A program made the translations under genes and the position numbers. A stretch of 64,000 nucleotides of DNA, taken from NCBI RefSeq assembly GCF_050916355.1, contig NZ_CP136946.1, forward strand, positions 2,914,001-2,978,000, in the 5' to 3' direction. The notes under the pieces were generated by a model. The model saw only the letters and a list, made by a program, of their open reading frames with translations. It did no database searches and was not told the DNA's origin. This stretch comes from Jeongeupia wiesaeckerbachi. Lineage in GTDB: Bacteria > Pseudomonadota > Gammaproteobacteria > Burkholderiales > Chitinibacteraceae. Shown here one piece after another: positions 35,173 through 43,738 of the stretch. How positions within the stretch are numbered: position 1 is the stretch's first letter; each line of letters begins with the position of its first letter.

Positions 35173-36183
35173 ATGAGTTATGTACCGGATGTTGCCCGCT
35201 ACGATGGTCGCATGCCTTACCGGCGCTGCGGCCGCAGTGGTCTGCTGCTGCCGGCGGTGTCGCTGGGCATGTGGCACAACTTTGGCGGCAACAAGGCGTT
35301 CGAGGCCAGCAAGGCCATGATCCACAAGGCGTTCGACCTGGGGATTACCCATTTCGACCTCGCCAACAACTATGGCCCGCCTCCGGGATCGGCCGAAGAA
35401 ACCTTCGGTCGCGTTCTCGCCGATGGCCTGCGGACGCATCGTGACGAGTTGATCGTTTCTACCAAGGCCGGCTGGCAAATGTGGGATGGCCCGTACGGCG
35501 ACCTTGGTAGCCGCAAGTATCTGGTCGCCAGTCTGGATCAGAGTCTCAAGCGCATGGGGCTCGACTATGTCGACGTTTTCTATTCGCATCGTCCCGATCC
35601 CGATACGCCGCTTGAGGAAACGATGGGTGCCCTCGATGCGATCGTTCGTCAGGGCAAGGCGCTGTACGTCGGCATTTCTTCGTACTCGGCCGAACAGACG
35701 CTTGAGGCTGCGCGCATCCTCAAGCAACTGGGTACGCCTTGCCTGATTCACCAGCCGTCGTATTCGATGTTCGATCGCTGGATCGAGCGGCCGGCACACG
35801 CCACTGCGCCGGCGCTGACCAAGGTGCTTGCCGACGAAGGCATCGGTTCGATCGCGTTCTGTCCTTTGGCGCAGGGCGTGTTGACGAGCCGCTACCTGGG
35901 CGGAATTCCTACCGATTCGCGTGCGGCAGCCGAAGACAATCCCTTCTTGACGGCCGACAAGGTCGAGGCGCGTCTGGCGCAAGTCAGGGCGCTGAACGAG
36001 ATTGCCGCCGAGCGCGGACAGAGTCTGGCGCAAATGGCGCTGGCCTGGGCGCTGCAAACGGTGACGTCGGTCATCATCGGCGCCAGCCGGGTCGAACAGA
36101 TCGTCGAAAATGTCGGCGCAGTCGAGCGGCTGGATTTCAGCGCCGACGAGCTGTCGAGGATCGAAGCGATCCTCGGCGCCTGA
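35173..36183 (+). CDS. aldo/keto reductase (YghZ/L-glyceraldehyde 3-phosphate reductase type)
   Basis: This 336-residue TIM-barrel NADPH oxidoreductase has the catalytic tetrad spread over GITHFDLANNYGPPPGSAEE (Asp, Tyr), STKAGW (Lys) and FYSHRPDP (His). The cofactor-binding end is VIIGASRVEQIVENVGAVER. The CGRSGLLLPAVSLGMWHNFG start and the GPPPGSAE insert place it with E. coli YghZ, which reduces L-glyceraldehyde 3-phosphate and methylglyoxal. ATG 35173 follows GGAGAAGAG. Its position between tyrA and cmk is unusual. Confidence 0.92.
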   Translation: MSYVPDVARYDGRMPYRRCGRSGLLLPAVSLGMWHNFGGNKAFEASKAMIHKAFDLGITHFDLANNYGPPPGSAEETFGRVLADGLRTHRDELIVSTKAGWQMWDGPYGDLGSRKYLVASLDQSLKRMGLDYVDVFYSHRPDPDTPLEETMGALDAIVRQGKALYVGISSYSAEQTLEAARILKQLGTPCLIHQPSYSMFDRWIERPAHATAPALTKVLADEGIGSIAFCPLAQGVLTSRYLGGIPTDSRAAAEDNPFLTADKVEARLAQVRALNEIAAERGQSLAQMALAWALQTVTSVIIGASRVEQIVENVGAVERLDFSADELSRIEAILGA

Positions 36184-36242
36184 TCCGCTGCATGTTGTAA
36201 CCCCGGCGGCAATGCCCGCCGGTTTTCTGATTGGAGTTTTGC

Positions 36243-36908
36243 ATGGCTTTCGTTCCCGTCATTACCATCGACGGTCCTTCCGCTTCGGGTAAAGGCACTG
36301 TAGCGCAGCGCGTCGCCGCGGCGCTCGGATTTCACTACCTCGATTCCGGCGCGCTGTACCGGCTGACCGCACTGGCGGCCGAGCGGCGAGGGCTGCTCTG
36401 GCGTGATGAGCTGGCCATCGCTCAGCTGGCGGGTGATCTGGACGTGGTGTTCGACGGCGCGGCGATTTTGCTGGAAGGCGGTAATGTGACCGAGGCGATT
36501 CGTAGCGAATCGGTCGGTATCGGTGCGTCGATCGTTGCGGCTTTGCCGGCGGTACGGACGGCGTTGCTGGCGCGGCAGCACGCGTTTGCCGAGATGCCCG
36601 GCCTGGTTGCCGATGGGCGGGACATGGGGTCAGTGGTATTTCCCGACGCCCGGTTGAAGGTATTTTTGACTGCATCGGCGCAGGCGCGTGCCGAGCGCCG
36701 CTACAAGCAATTGAGCGCCAGCGGTGAGCGGGCGAATCTGGCTGCAATCACCGCCGATCTTGAATCCCGGGATGCACGCGACCGCGCGCGTACGGTCGCG
36801 CCGTTGCAGCAATGGCCCGATGCATTGTTGCTAGACACCACGTGCATGGGTATCGACGAAGCGGTCGAACAGGTATTGCGCTGGTGGAAAGATGCGCTAA
36901 GCGCTTGA
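36243..36908 (+). CDS. cmk: cytidylate kinase
   Basis: This 221-residue enzyme phosphorylates CMP and dCMP with ATP. The P-loop ITIDGPSASGKGTVAQRVA begins the protein, followed by FHYLDSGALYRL (nucleotide monophosphate site) and DGRDMGSVVFPDARLKVFLT. The late segment SRDARDRARTVAPLQ is typical, with a small difference from the usual RDxxDxxR pattern. ATG 36243 has GGAG 9 nt upstream. It is followed by rpsA, as in most proteobacteria. Confidence 0.95.
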   Translation: MAFVPVITIDGPSASGKGTVAQRVAAALGFHYLDSGALYRLTALAAERRGLLWRDELAIAQLAGDLDVVFDGAAILLEGGNVTEAIRSESVGIGASIVAALPAVRTALLARQHAFAEMPGLVADGRDMGSVVFPDARLKVFLTASAQARAERRYKQLSASGERANLAAITADLESRDARDRARTVAPLQQWPDALLLDTTCMGIDEAVEQVLRWWKDALSA

Positions 36909-36933
36909 ACTGAAAAAGAGAATTCAATAAAAT
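36905..36933 (+). promoter_or_regulatory. predicted sigma-70 promoter of rpsA
   Basis: TTGAAC, a 17-nt spacer and TAAAAT form a well-spaced promoter that begins in the last codons of cmk. It implies an rpsA leader of about 140 nt. Confidence 0.7.
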
Positions 36934-36939
36934 GCCCCT

Positions 36940-37080
36940 TGTCCCGGTTGTGGCGTAGGTCTCAGCCGGGCAATGGTATTTTTTGATGCAAGGTATCGGC
37001 ACCGCGCAAGGTGGTGTCGGTGAAGTTCAACGAACCCCCCGCTCTCTGCGTCAGTAGAGAGGTTTGGAATATTTTACTCA
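36940..37080 (+). promoter_or_regulatory. structured 5' leader of rpsA
   Basis: The leader has several inverted repeats, including CTCTCT-GCGTCAGT-AGAGAG at 37042-37061 and an imperfect stem around CGGCACC/GGTGGTG at about 36998-37020. The start codon lacks a strong Shine-Dalgarno sequence (TTTGGAATATTTTACTCA precedes it). In E. coli the rpsA leader folds and lets S1 repress its own translation without a strong SD. The same logic is plausible here but unproved. Confidence 0.5.
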
Positions 37081-38781
37081 ATGACTACAGAAACTGCTTT
37101 TGGCTCGATGGAGAGCTTTGCCGCCCTGTTTGAAGAAAGCCTTCAAAATCAGGAAATGCGCTCTGGTGAAGTCATCACCGCCGAAGTCGTTGGTATCGAC
37201 CACAACTTCGTCACCGTCAATGCCGGCCTCAAGTCGGAGTCGCTGATTCCGGTTGAAGAATTCAAGAACGACGCAGGCGAGCTCGACGTCCAGATTGGTG
37301 ACTTCGTCCCGGTCGCGATCGACAGCCTCGAGAACGGCTACGGTGAAACCAAGCTCTCGCGCGAAAAGGCCAAGCGCCTGGCTGCGTGGATCGAGCTGGA
37401 AGATACCCTCGAGAAGGGTCTCGTGATGACCGGCGTCATCTCGGGCAAGGTCAAGGGCGGTCTGACCGTCATGGTCAATGGCCTGCGCGCCTTCCTGCCG
37501 GGTTCGCTCGTCGACATCCGTCCGGTCAAGGACACCACCCCGTACGAAGGCAAGTCGATCGAGTTCAAGGTCATCAAGCTCGACCGCAAGCGCAACAACG
37601 TCGTTGTGTCGCGTCGCGCCGTGCTCGAAGAGTCGCTGGGTGAAGAGCGTCAAAAGCTCATGGAAACCCTGCGCGAAGGCGCGGTCATCAAGGGTATCGT
37701 CAAGAACATCACCGACTACGGCGCATTCGTCGACCTCGGCGGTATCGACGGCCTGCTGCACATCACCGACCTGGCTTGGCGTCGTGTCAAGCACCCGTCG
37801 GAAGTGCTGGCTGTTGGCGACGAAATCGAAGCCAAGGTCCTCAAGTTCGACCAAGAGAAGAACCGCGTCTCGCTGGGTCTCAAGCAGCTCGGCGAAGATC
37901 CGTGGGTTGGCCTGTCGCGCCGCTACCCGTCGGGCACCCGCCTGTTCGGCAAGGTCACCAACCTGACCGACTACGGTGCATTCGTTGAAATCGAACAAGG
38001 CATCGAAGGTCTGGTGCACGTGTCCGAAATGGATTGGACCAACAAGAACGTTCACCCGTCGAAGGTTGTTTCGCTGGGCGACGAAGTCGAAGTCATGATC
38101 CTCGACATCGACGAAGAAAAGCGTCGTATCTCGCTGGGCATGAAGCAGTGCATGGCCAACCCGTGGGACGAGTTCGGTCAGAACTTCAAGAAGGGCGACA
38201 AGCTGCAGGGCGCGATCAAGTCGATCACCGACTTCGGTGTGTTCGTTGGTCTGCCGGGCGGCATCGATGGCCTGGTTCACCTGTCGGATCTGTCGTGGCA
38301 CGCCACTGGCGAAGAAGCCGTTCGCAACTTCAAGAAGGGCGACGAAGTCGAAGCCGTGGTCCTGTCGATCGATATCGACAAGGAACGCATCAGCCTCGGC
38401 ATCAAGCAGCTCGAAGGCGATCCGTTCAACAACTACGTGTCGACCAGCGACAAGGGCACCATCGTTCGCGGCACCGTCAAGTCGCTTGACGCCAAGGGCG
38501 CTGTCATTGGTCTGACCGACGAAGTTGAAGGCTATCTGCGCGCTACCGAAGTGTCGCGTGACCGTGTTGAAGACATCCGCACCGTCCTGAAGGAAGGTGA
38601 TGAAGTCGAAGCCATGATCATCAACGTTGATCGCAAGAACCGCTCGATCAACCTGTCGATCAAGTCCAAGGACATGGGCGATGAGAAGACTGCGATGAGC
38701 CAACTGTCGTCCGACGCATCGGCCGGCACGACCAACCTCGGCGCGCTGCTGAAGGCCAAGCTGTCCGGCTCGCAAGAGTAA
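37081..38781 (+). CDS. rpsA: 30S ribosomal protein S1
   Basis: This 566-residue protein with six S1 (OB-fold) RNA-binding repeats unfolds mRNA on the 30S subunit. The start SFAALFEESLQNQEMRSGEV is typical. Repeated ITDYGAFVDLGGIDGLLHIT-like segments recur about every 87 residues (for example LTDYGAFVEIEQGIEGLVHV and ITDFGVFVGLPGGIDGLVHL). Codon choice is highly biased, as expected for strong expression. ihfB follows 16 nt later in the same transcript. Confidence 0.98.
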   Translation: MTTETAFGSMESFAALFEESLQNQEMRSGEVITAEVVGIDHNFVTVNAGLKSESLIPVEEFKNDAGELDVQIGDFVPVAIDSLENGYGETKLSREKAKRLAAWIELEDTLEKGLVMTGVISGKVKGGLTVMVNGLRAFLPGSLVDIRPVKDTTPYEGKSIEFKVIKLDRKRNNVVVSRRAVLEESLGEERQKLMETLREGAVIKGIVKNITDYGAFVDLGGIDGLLHITDLAWRRVKHPSEVLAVGDEIEAKVLKFDQEKNRVSLGLKQLGEDPWVGLSRRYPSGTRLFGKVTNLTDYGAFVEIEQGIEGLVHVSEMDWTNKNVHPSKVVSLGDEVEVMILDIDEEKRRISLGMKQCMANPWDEFGQNFKKGDKLQGAIKSITDFGVFVGLPGGIDGLVHLSDLSWHATGEEAVRNFKKGDEVEAVVLSIDIDKERISLGIKQLEGDPFNNYVSTSDKGTIVRGTVKSLDAKGAVIGLTDEVEGYLRATEVSRDRVEDIRTVLKEGDEVEAMIINVDRKNRSINLSIKSKDMGDEKTAMSQLSSDASAGTTNLGALLKAKLSGSQE

Positions 38782-38797
38782 GGAGGCTTGAGGCGGC

Positions 38798-39082
38798 ATG
38801 ACCAAGTCCGAACTCATCGCAAAGCTCGCCGAGCGCTATCCGCAGCTTGTTGCGAAGGATGCTGAGTTGGCCGTCAAGACCATTCTCGATGCCATGGCCA
38901 AGAGCCTTGCTCAAGGCCAGCGCATCGAGATCCGGGGCTTCGGCAGCTTTGACCTCAACTACCGACCGCCGCGCGTGGGGCGCAATCCGAAATCCGGCAG
39001 CAAAGTTGAGGTGCCGGAAAAGTTTGTTCCCCACTTCAAGGCCGGCAAGGAATTGCGTGAGCGCGTTGACGAGCTGATGTAA
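38798..39082 (+). CDS. ihfB: integration host factor subunit beta
   Basis: This 94-residue HU/IHF family DNA-bending protein pairs with IhfA. It begins TKSELIAKLAERYPQLVAKD and has the conserved GFGSFDLNYRPPRVGRNPKS followed by G, the beta-arm whose proline intercalates into DNA. A strong AAGGAGG ribosome site is formed partly by the rpsA stop region. A terminator follows 20 nt downstream. Confidence 0.96.
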   Translation: MTKSELIAKLAERYPQLVAKDAELAVKTILDAMAKSLAQGQRIEIRGFGSFDLNYRPPRVGRNPKSGSKVEVPEKFVPHFKAGKELRERVDELM

Positions 39083-39100
39083 TTTGTTTGCCTGCGGCAT

Positions 39101-39135
39101 AAATGACGACACCTACGGGTGTCGTCATTTTTTTG
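39101..39135 (+). terminator. intrinsic terminator after ihfB
   Basis: The stem ATGACGACACC-TAC-GGGTGTCGTCAT is nearly perfect and is followed by a run of seven T. It ends the cmk-rpsA-ihfB block. Confidence 0.92.
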
Positions 39136-39202
39136 CATGCGGCCGCCCGCGCTGACTCCGGTGTAATCGGCTACAATGCGAGGTCAATTCATTGTTACGG
39201 AC

Positions 39203-39511
39203 ATGTGGATGCGCTACCTGTTCTGGCTGATCAAGTTCCTGTTGTTTGTCGTGCTGTTCGGCTTTGCCATGCATAACGCCGAGCCGGTAACGCTCAATTT
39301 CTTCCTCGGTTATGTCTGGCAAGCGCCGTTGGCCTTGCTACTGCTGATTGCCTTTGTGCTGGGTACGGTATTCGGCATTCTGGCCGTGCTGGGGAAAGTG
39401 GTTCGCCTGCGTCGCGAGCTGGTTAGCCTGCGCAAGGAAGTGCGCACCCGCGCTGCGTCCGAAGTCGTCACCGTCGACGCTGCATTGCAGCCGCCGCGAG
39501 ACGCTCTCTGA
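39203..39511 (+). CDS. lapA: LapA family (DUF1049) inner-membrane protein
   Basis: This 102-residue protein has two membrane helices (MRYLFWLIKFLLFVVLFGFA and LALLLLIAFVLGTVFGILAV) around the NAEPVTLNFFLG loop, then a cytoplasmic coiled coil (LRRELVSLRKEV). With LapB it coordinates LPS assembly and LpxC turnover. The frame is open from ATG 39176, but that ATG overlaps a -10-like TACAAT (39172-39177), so ATG 39203 or 39209 is the likelier start. lapB begins 24 nt after the stop. Confidence 0.88.
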   Translation: MWMRYLFWLIKFLLFVVLFGFAMHNAEPVTLNFFLGYVWQAPLALLLLIAFVLGTVFGILAVLGKVVRLRRELVSLRKEVRTRAASEVVTVDAALQPPRDAL

Positions 39512-39535
39512 ATTTTGGCCTGACAGGCTTTCTCC

Positions 39536-40708
39536 ATGCTCGAATCCCAATACTGGTGGCTGATCGCTTTTCCGATTTTCTTCGGATTGGGCTGGTTGGC
39601 TGCGCGCGTCGATATCAAACACGTCCTTTCCGAGACCCGCTCGCTGCCAGCGGCGTATTTCAAGGGGTTGAACCATTTACTGAATGGCGAAACCAATCGC
39701 GCGGTCGAGGTGTATGTCGATATCGCCAAGCACCATGCGGAAACCATCGAGTTGCAATTCTCGCTCGGGCATCTGTTTCGCCGCCGCGGCGAGCTTGAGC
39801 GCGCCATCAATATGCACCAGAAGCTGCTCGAACGCCGGGAGCTGACCGAGGCGCAGCGACAGTCTGCGCAATTCGAGCTGGCGCAGGATTTCATGAAGGC
39901 CGGCCTGTTCGATCGCGCCGAGGCACTGCTGAACGAGCTGCAGCACAGTGACTATGCCCGTCAGGCCCGCACCGAGTTGCTGGGAATGTATGAGCTGGAA
40001 AAGGCCTGGAAGAAGGCCATTGAAACCGCGCAGCAATTGCGTGACGACAGCCACAGCTATCAGCATGAAATTGCCCAGTTCTATTGCGAGCTGGCCGAGC
40101 AGTCGCTGACGCGCTCGAAAAAGGACGAGGCCCGCGCCTATCTGGCGCAGGCACTGGAAACTCACCGCCAATGCAGCCGAGCCCGCTTGTTGCGTGGCGA
40201 AATGGCTTTTGCCGAGCAGAATTACGCCGCGGCGATCGATGAGTGGCTGGCGCTCGAGTCGCAGGAGCCGCACGCGCTAGCCCTGGCGATGCGTCAGCTG
40301 ATGGCCGCCTACGATGCATCGGCGCGTGGCGATGAAGGAACGACGCTGCTGCTGCGGCTGCTGAAGCACTATCCCGAACTGGACGTGATGGATCTCGCCT
40401 ATGAGCGGCTGATGTCGCTGCATGGCGTGGACGCTGCGTATGAGTTCGTCCGCGAGCGGATGCGTGAACACCCGACGATGCCGGGTCTGCGCAAGGTGCT
40501 CGAGGCGCATTTGCTGGTTGCGCCGGACGATCAGAAAGCCGAGCTCGAAGTCATCGTTCGCCTGCTGAACGATGTGACCCGGGACCAGTCGATGTATTAC
40601 TGCCGCCACTGCGGCTTCAAGACCAAACAGTATTTCTGGCATTGCCCGGCCTGCAACGAGTGGGAAACCTATCCACCGGTGCGCGGTCGCAAGAAAGCCA
40701 GTGCCTGA
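39536..40708 (+). CDS. lapB: lipopolysaccharide assembly protein LapB (YciM)
   Basis: This 390-residue protein has an N-terminal membrane anchor (WWLIAFPIFFGLGWLAARVD), about eight or nine tetratricopeptide repeats (for example FSLGHLFRRRGELERAINMH) and a C-terminal rubredoxin-like metal site (YYCRHCGF and WHCPACNEWETY; two CxxC pairs). LapB binds FtsH and promotes LpxC degradation, limiting lipid A synthesis. Gene order lapA-lapB-pyrF matches enterobacteria. Confidence 0.95.
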   Translation: MLESQYWWLIAFPIFFGLGWLAARVDIKHVLSETRSLPAAYFKGLNHLLNGETNRAVEVYVDIAKHHAETIELQFSLGHLFRRRGELERAINMHQKLLERRELTEAQRQSAQFELAQDFMKAGLFDRAEALLNELQHSDYARQARTELLGMYELEKAWKKAIETAQQLRDDSHSYQHEIAQFYCELAEQSLTRSKKDEARAYLAQALETHRQCSRARLLRGEMAFAEQNYAAAIDEWLALESQEPHALALAMRQLMAAYDASARGDEGTTLLLRLLKHYPELDVMDLAYERLMSLHGVDAAYEFVRERMREHPTMPGLRKVLEAHLLVAPDDQKAELEVIVRLLNDVTRDQSMYYCRHCGFKTKQYFWHCPACNEWETYPPVRGRKKASA

Positions 40709-40725
40709 TTCTCCGGATTTGAACC

Positions 40726-41421
40726 ATGAACGACCCGAAAGTTATCGTCGCGCTTGATTTTGCCGACGCAGCCGCAGCCCTGGCATTTGCCGATCGCGTT
40801 TCGCCGCGCCAGTGCAGGCTGAAAGTGGGCAAGGAACTCTTTACCACCGCCGGACCGCAACTGGTCGAGGCCTTGGTCGCAAAGGGTTTCGACGTTTTCC
40901 TTGATCTGAAATTCCACGACATTCCGCATACCGTTGCCCAGGCCTGCAAGGCTGCAGCGAAGCTGGGTGTGTGGATGGTCAATGTGCACGCTTCGGGTGG
41001 GCGCAAGATGATGGAGACGACGCGCGAAGCGCTCGAGGCGCTGCCGCAACGTCCGCTGCTGATCGCCGTGACCGTGCTGACCAGCATGGACGAAGTCCAA
41101 TTGGCCGAATTGGGTCTGCCCGAGCCTGCGACGCAGGTCGAGCGTCTTGCCCGATTGACGCGGGATTGCGGCCTCGATGGCGTGGTCTGCTCGGCGCAGG
41201 AAGCGAGCTTGCTGCGTAGCGCATGCGGCCCCGCATTCAAGCTGGTGACGCCGGGCATCCGCCCGGTCGATGCAAGCGCAGACGATCAACATCGCATCAT
41301 GACGCCGGATGCGGCCTTGCGCGCCGGCAGTGATTATCTGGTGATCGGTCGCCCGATCACACAAAGCGCCGACCCCGTTGCGACGCTGGACCGAATCAAT
41401 CAATCGTTGGAACTGCTATGA
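40726..41421 (+). CDS. pyrF: orotidine 5'-phosphate decarboxylase
   Basis: This 231-residue TIM-barrel enzyme catalyses the last step of UMP synthesis. Active-site motif DLKFHDIPHTVAQ (Lys and two Asp) is at about residue 63. The N terminus is VIVALDFADAAAALAFADRV. The phosphate-binding end includes VTPGIRPVDA and YLVIGRPIT. Its stop overlaps the ugd start (ATGA). Confidence 0.95.
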   Translation: MNDPKVIVALDFADAAAALAFADRVSPRQCRLKVGKELFTTAGPQLVEALVAKGFDVFLDLKFHDIPHTVAQACKAAAKLGVWMVNVHASGGRKMMETTREALEALPQRPLLIAVTVLTSMDEVQLAELGLPEPATQVERLARLTRDCGLDGVVCSAQEASLLRSACGPAFKLVTPGIRPVDASADDQHRIMTPDAALRAGSDYLVIGRPITQSADPVATLDRINQSLELL

Positions 41422-42734
41422 AAATTACCGTAGTCGGAACGGGTTATGTCGGTCTGGTGACCGGGGCTTGCCTCGCAGAGGTGGGCAACGACGTGCTGTG
41501 CCTGGATCTGGACAAGGCCAAGATCGACAAGCTGCATCAAGGCATTTTGCCGATCTACGAGCCGGGCCTCGACGAAGTGGTCGCCCGCAATGTGGCAGCA
41601 GGACGGCTGCACTTCACGACCGACATCGACCGCTCGGTTGCGCATGGCACCGTACAGTTCATCGCCGTCGGCACGCCGCCGGACGAGGACGGCTCCGCCG
41701 ACCTGCAGTATGTCGTTGCCGCCGCGCGCAACATCGGCCAACGAATGACCGACTATAAAGTCGTGGTCGACAAATCGACCGTGCCGGTCGGCACCGCCGA
41801 GAAGGTCAAGGCGGCGATTGCCGACGAGGTGGCCAAGCGCGGTCTGTCGCTCGACTTCAGCGTGGTATCGAACCCGGAGTTCCTGAAAGAAGGTGCCGCC
41901 GTCGAGGATTTCATGCGTCCCGACCGTATCGTCATCGGCGCCGAGGACGATCAGGCCATTCACACCATGCGTGCGCTGTACCATCCGTTCCAGCGCAACC
42001 ACGATCGCACCTTGGTGATGGACATCCGCTCGGCCGAACTGACCAAGTACGCGGCCAACGCCATGCTGGCGACGCGGATTTCCTTCATGAACGAGCTGGC
42101 CAATCTGGCCGAAGTGCTTGGCGCCGATATCGAACTGGTACGCCGCGGCATCGGCTCCGACCCGCGCATCGGCTACAGTTTTCTGTACTCGGGCTGCGGC
42201 TACGGTGGTTCGTGCTTCCCCAAGGACGTCAAGGCACTGCAGAAAACCGGCGAGGAAAATGGCGTGCCGCTACGCGTGCTCGCCGCCGTTGAAGAAGCCA
42301 ATGAAGCGCAAAAACAGCGCCTGATCGATAAGGTTGTCGCGCGCTTCGGTGACGACCTCAGCGGCCGACGTTTTGCGGTGTGGGGTCTGGCGTTCAAGCC
42401 GGGGACCGACGATATGCGCGAAGCACCGAGCCTGACGTTGATCGATGGCTTGCTGGCCCGCGGCGCAACGGTATGCGGTTTCGACCCGGTTGCCAATCAT
42501 GAGGCACACCGGGTGATCGGCGACCGTATCGATTACGCCGAGAACCCGATGGATGCGCTCGGCGGTGCCGACGCGCTGTTGATCGTGACCGAGTGGAAGC
42601 AGTTCCGCGCGCCGGATTTCGATGCGATCAAGCTGGCACTGAAAACCCCGCTGATCATTGACGGCCGCAATCTGTACGAGCCGGCCGCGGTGCGCGCGCA
42701 GGGGCTCGAGTACGACGCGATCGGGCGCAAATGA
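41418..42734 (+). CDS. ugd: UDP-glucose 6-dehydrogenase
   Basis: This 438-residue enzyme oxidises UDP-glucose twice with NAD+ to UDP-glucuronate. The Rossmann loop is VVGTGYVGLVTGACLAEVGN. The catalytic cysteine lies in GCGYGGSCFPKD and a Lys in the AELTKYAANAMLATRISFMN helix. Its product is the precursor for the arn operon 4 kb downstream on the other strand, and GalU at 16.2 kb supplies the substrate. It is translationally coupled to pyrF and to hldA (4-nt overlaps on both sides). Confidence 0.95.
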   Translation: MKITVVGTGYVGLVTGACLAEVGNDVLCLDLDKAKIDKLHQGILPIYEPGLDEVVARNVAAGRLHFTTDIDRSVAHGTVQFIAVGTPPDEDGSADLQYVVAAARNIGQRMTDYKVVVDKSTVPVGTAEKVKAAIADEVAKRGLSLDFSVVSNPEFLKEGAAVEDFMRPDRIVIGAEDDQAIHTMRALYHPFQRNHDRTLVMDIRSAELTKYAANAMLATRISFMNELANLAEVLGADIELVRRGIGSDPRIGYSFLYSGCGYGGSCFPKDVKALQKTGEENGVPLRVLAAVEEANEAQKQRLIDKVVARFGDDLSGRRFAVWGLAFKPGTDDMREAPSLTLIDGLLARGATVCGFDPVANHEAHRVIGDRIDYAENPMDALGGADALLIVTEWKQFRAPDFDAIKLALKTPLIIDGRNLYEPAAVRAQGLEYDAIGRK

Positions 42735-43693
42735 TGTTGCCGACTGGTCAATCCGTTGCCGCCTTGAAAGCGGCGATCGCCGGTGCGCGGGTCATGGTGG
42801 TCGGCGATGTGATGCTCGACCGTTACTGGTTCGGCGACGTCGAGCGCATCTCGCCCGAGGCGCCGGTTCCCGTGGCGCGGATCCGCAAGACCGACGAGCG
42901 TGCGGGTGGCGCTGCCAATGTTGCACGCAATATCGCGTCGCTCGGCGGCCAGGCGACCTTGCTGGCCGTCGTCGGTGATGACGAGGCGGGACGTAGTCTG
43001 GAAAAGCTGTTGCAGGATGACGGCGTCAAGACATCGCTCTACCGTGATCCGGAAATTGCCACGACGGTGAAGCTGCGGGTACTGGCGAGGCAGCAGCAGT
43101 TGCTGCGGATCGATTTCGAAGAAAAGCCAAGTCACGAAATACTGGCGGCCAAGCTTGACGACTTCCGGCGCATGCTAGCAGACACCGACGTCGTGATTCT
43201 GTCGGACTATGGCAAGGGCGGTTTGCGCCACGTTTACGAGATGATTGCCGCAGCGCGGGCGGCGGGCAAACCGGTGCTGGTTGACCCGAAGGGTGATGAT
43301 TACTCGCGCTATCGCGGCGCCACGTTGTTGACGCCGAACCGCAGCGAGTTCCGTCAAGTGGCCGGGGACTGGCGCGATGAAGCCGATCTGACCGCTAAGG
43401 CGCAGGATCTGCGCAAGCAGCTCGATCTCGAGGCGTTGCTGGTGACCCGCAGCGAAGAGGGCATGACGCTGTTCCGCAGCAATGGCGTCGTGCATCAGCC
43501 GACTTTGGCGCGGGAAGTGTTCGATGTGTCCGGTGCTGGCGATACGGTGATTGCAACGCTGGGTTTGATGCTGGCGGCCGGCTTGCAGCTGCCCGAAGCA
43601 ATGAGCTGGTCCAACCACGCGGCCGGCATTGTCGTGGCCAAGCTTGGGACGGCGACCGTTTTGCAGGATGAGGTTTTTGCTGAGTCGGTTTAA
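42731..43693 (+). CDS. hldA: D-glycero-beta-D-manno-heptose-7-phosphate kinase (stand-alone RfaE1)
   Basis: This 320-residue PfkB/ribokinase family protein phosphorylates heptose 7-phosphate at C1 for ADP-heptose and LPS inner core synthesis. Motifs are VGDVMLDRYWFGDVERISPE with APVPV, GGAANVARNIASLGG and the C-terminal DVSGAGDTVIATLGLML anion hole. The nucleotidyltransferase half of bifunctional HldE is absent, so an HldC/RfaE2 gene must be elsewhere. A bidirectional terminator follows. Confidence 0.93.
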   Translation: MMLPTGQSVAALKAAIAGARVMVVGDVMLDRYWFGDVERISPEAPVPVARIRKTDERAGGAANVARNIASLGGQATLLAVVGDDEAGRSLEKLLQDDGVKTSLYRDPEIATTVKLRVLARQQQLLRIDFEEKPSHEILAAKLDDFRRMLADTDVVILSDYGKGGLRHVYEMIAAARAAGKPVLVDPKGDDYSRYRGATLLTPNRSEFRQVAGDWRDEADLTAKAQDLRKQLDLEALLVTRSEEGMTLFRSNGVVHQPTLAREVFDVSGAGDTVIATLGLMLAAGLQLPEAMSWSNHAAGIVVAKLGTATVLQDEVFAESV

Positions 43694-43709
43694 TAGACCG
43701 AGCGACCAA

Positions 43710-43738
43710 AAAAAAAGCGGCCTGAGGCCGCTTTTTTT
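43710..43738. terminator. bidirectional intrinsic terminator between hldA and the GGDEF gene
   Basis: AAAAAAAGCGGCC-TGA-GGCCGCTTTTTTT is a long perfect stem with A and T tracts on both sides, so it can stop transcripts arriving from either direction. The stop codon of the minus-strand gene overlaps its edge. Confidence 0.92.

Noticed and set aside
37078..38817. 579-codon minus-strand frame opposite rpsA
   Set aside because: Mirror of the biased rpsA codons; no independent evidence.
39176..39202. Upstream ATG start for lapA
   Set aside because: The ATG overlaps a -10-like TACAAT, so it is unlikely to be within the mRNA.
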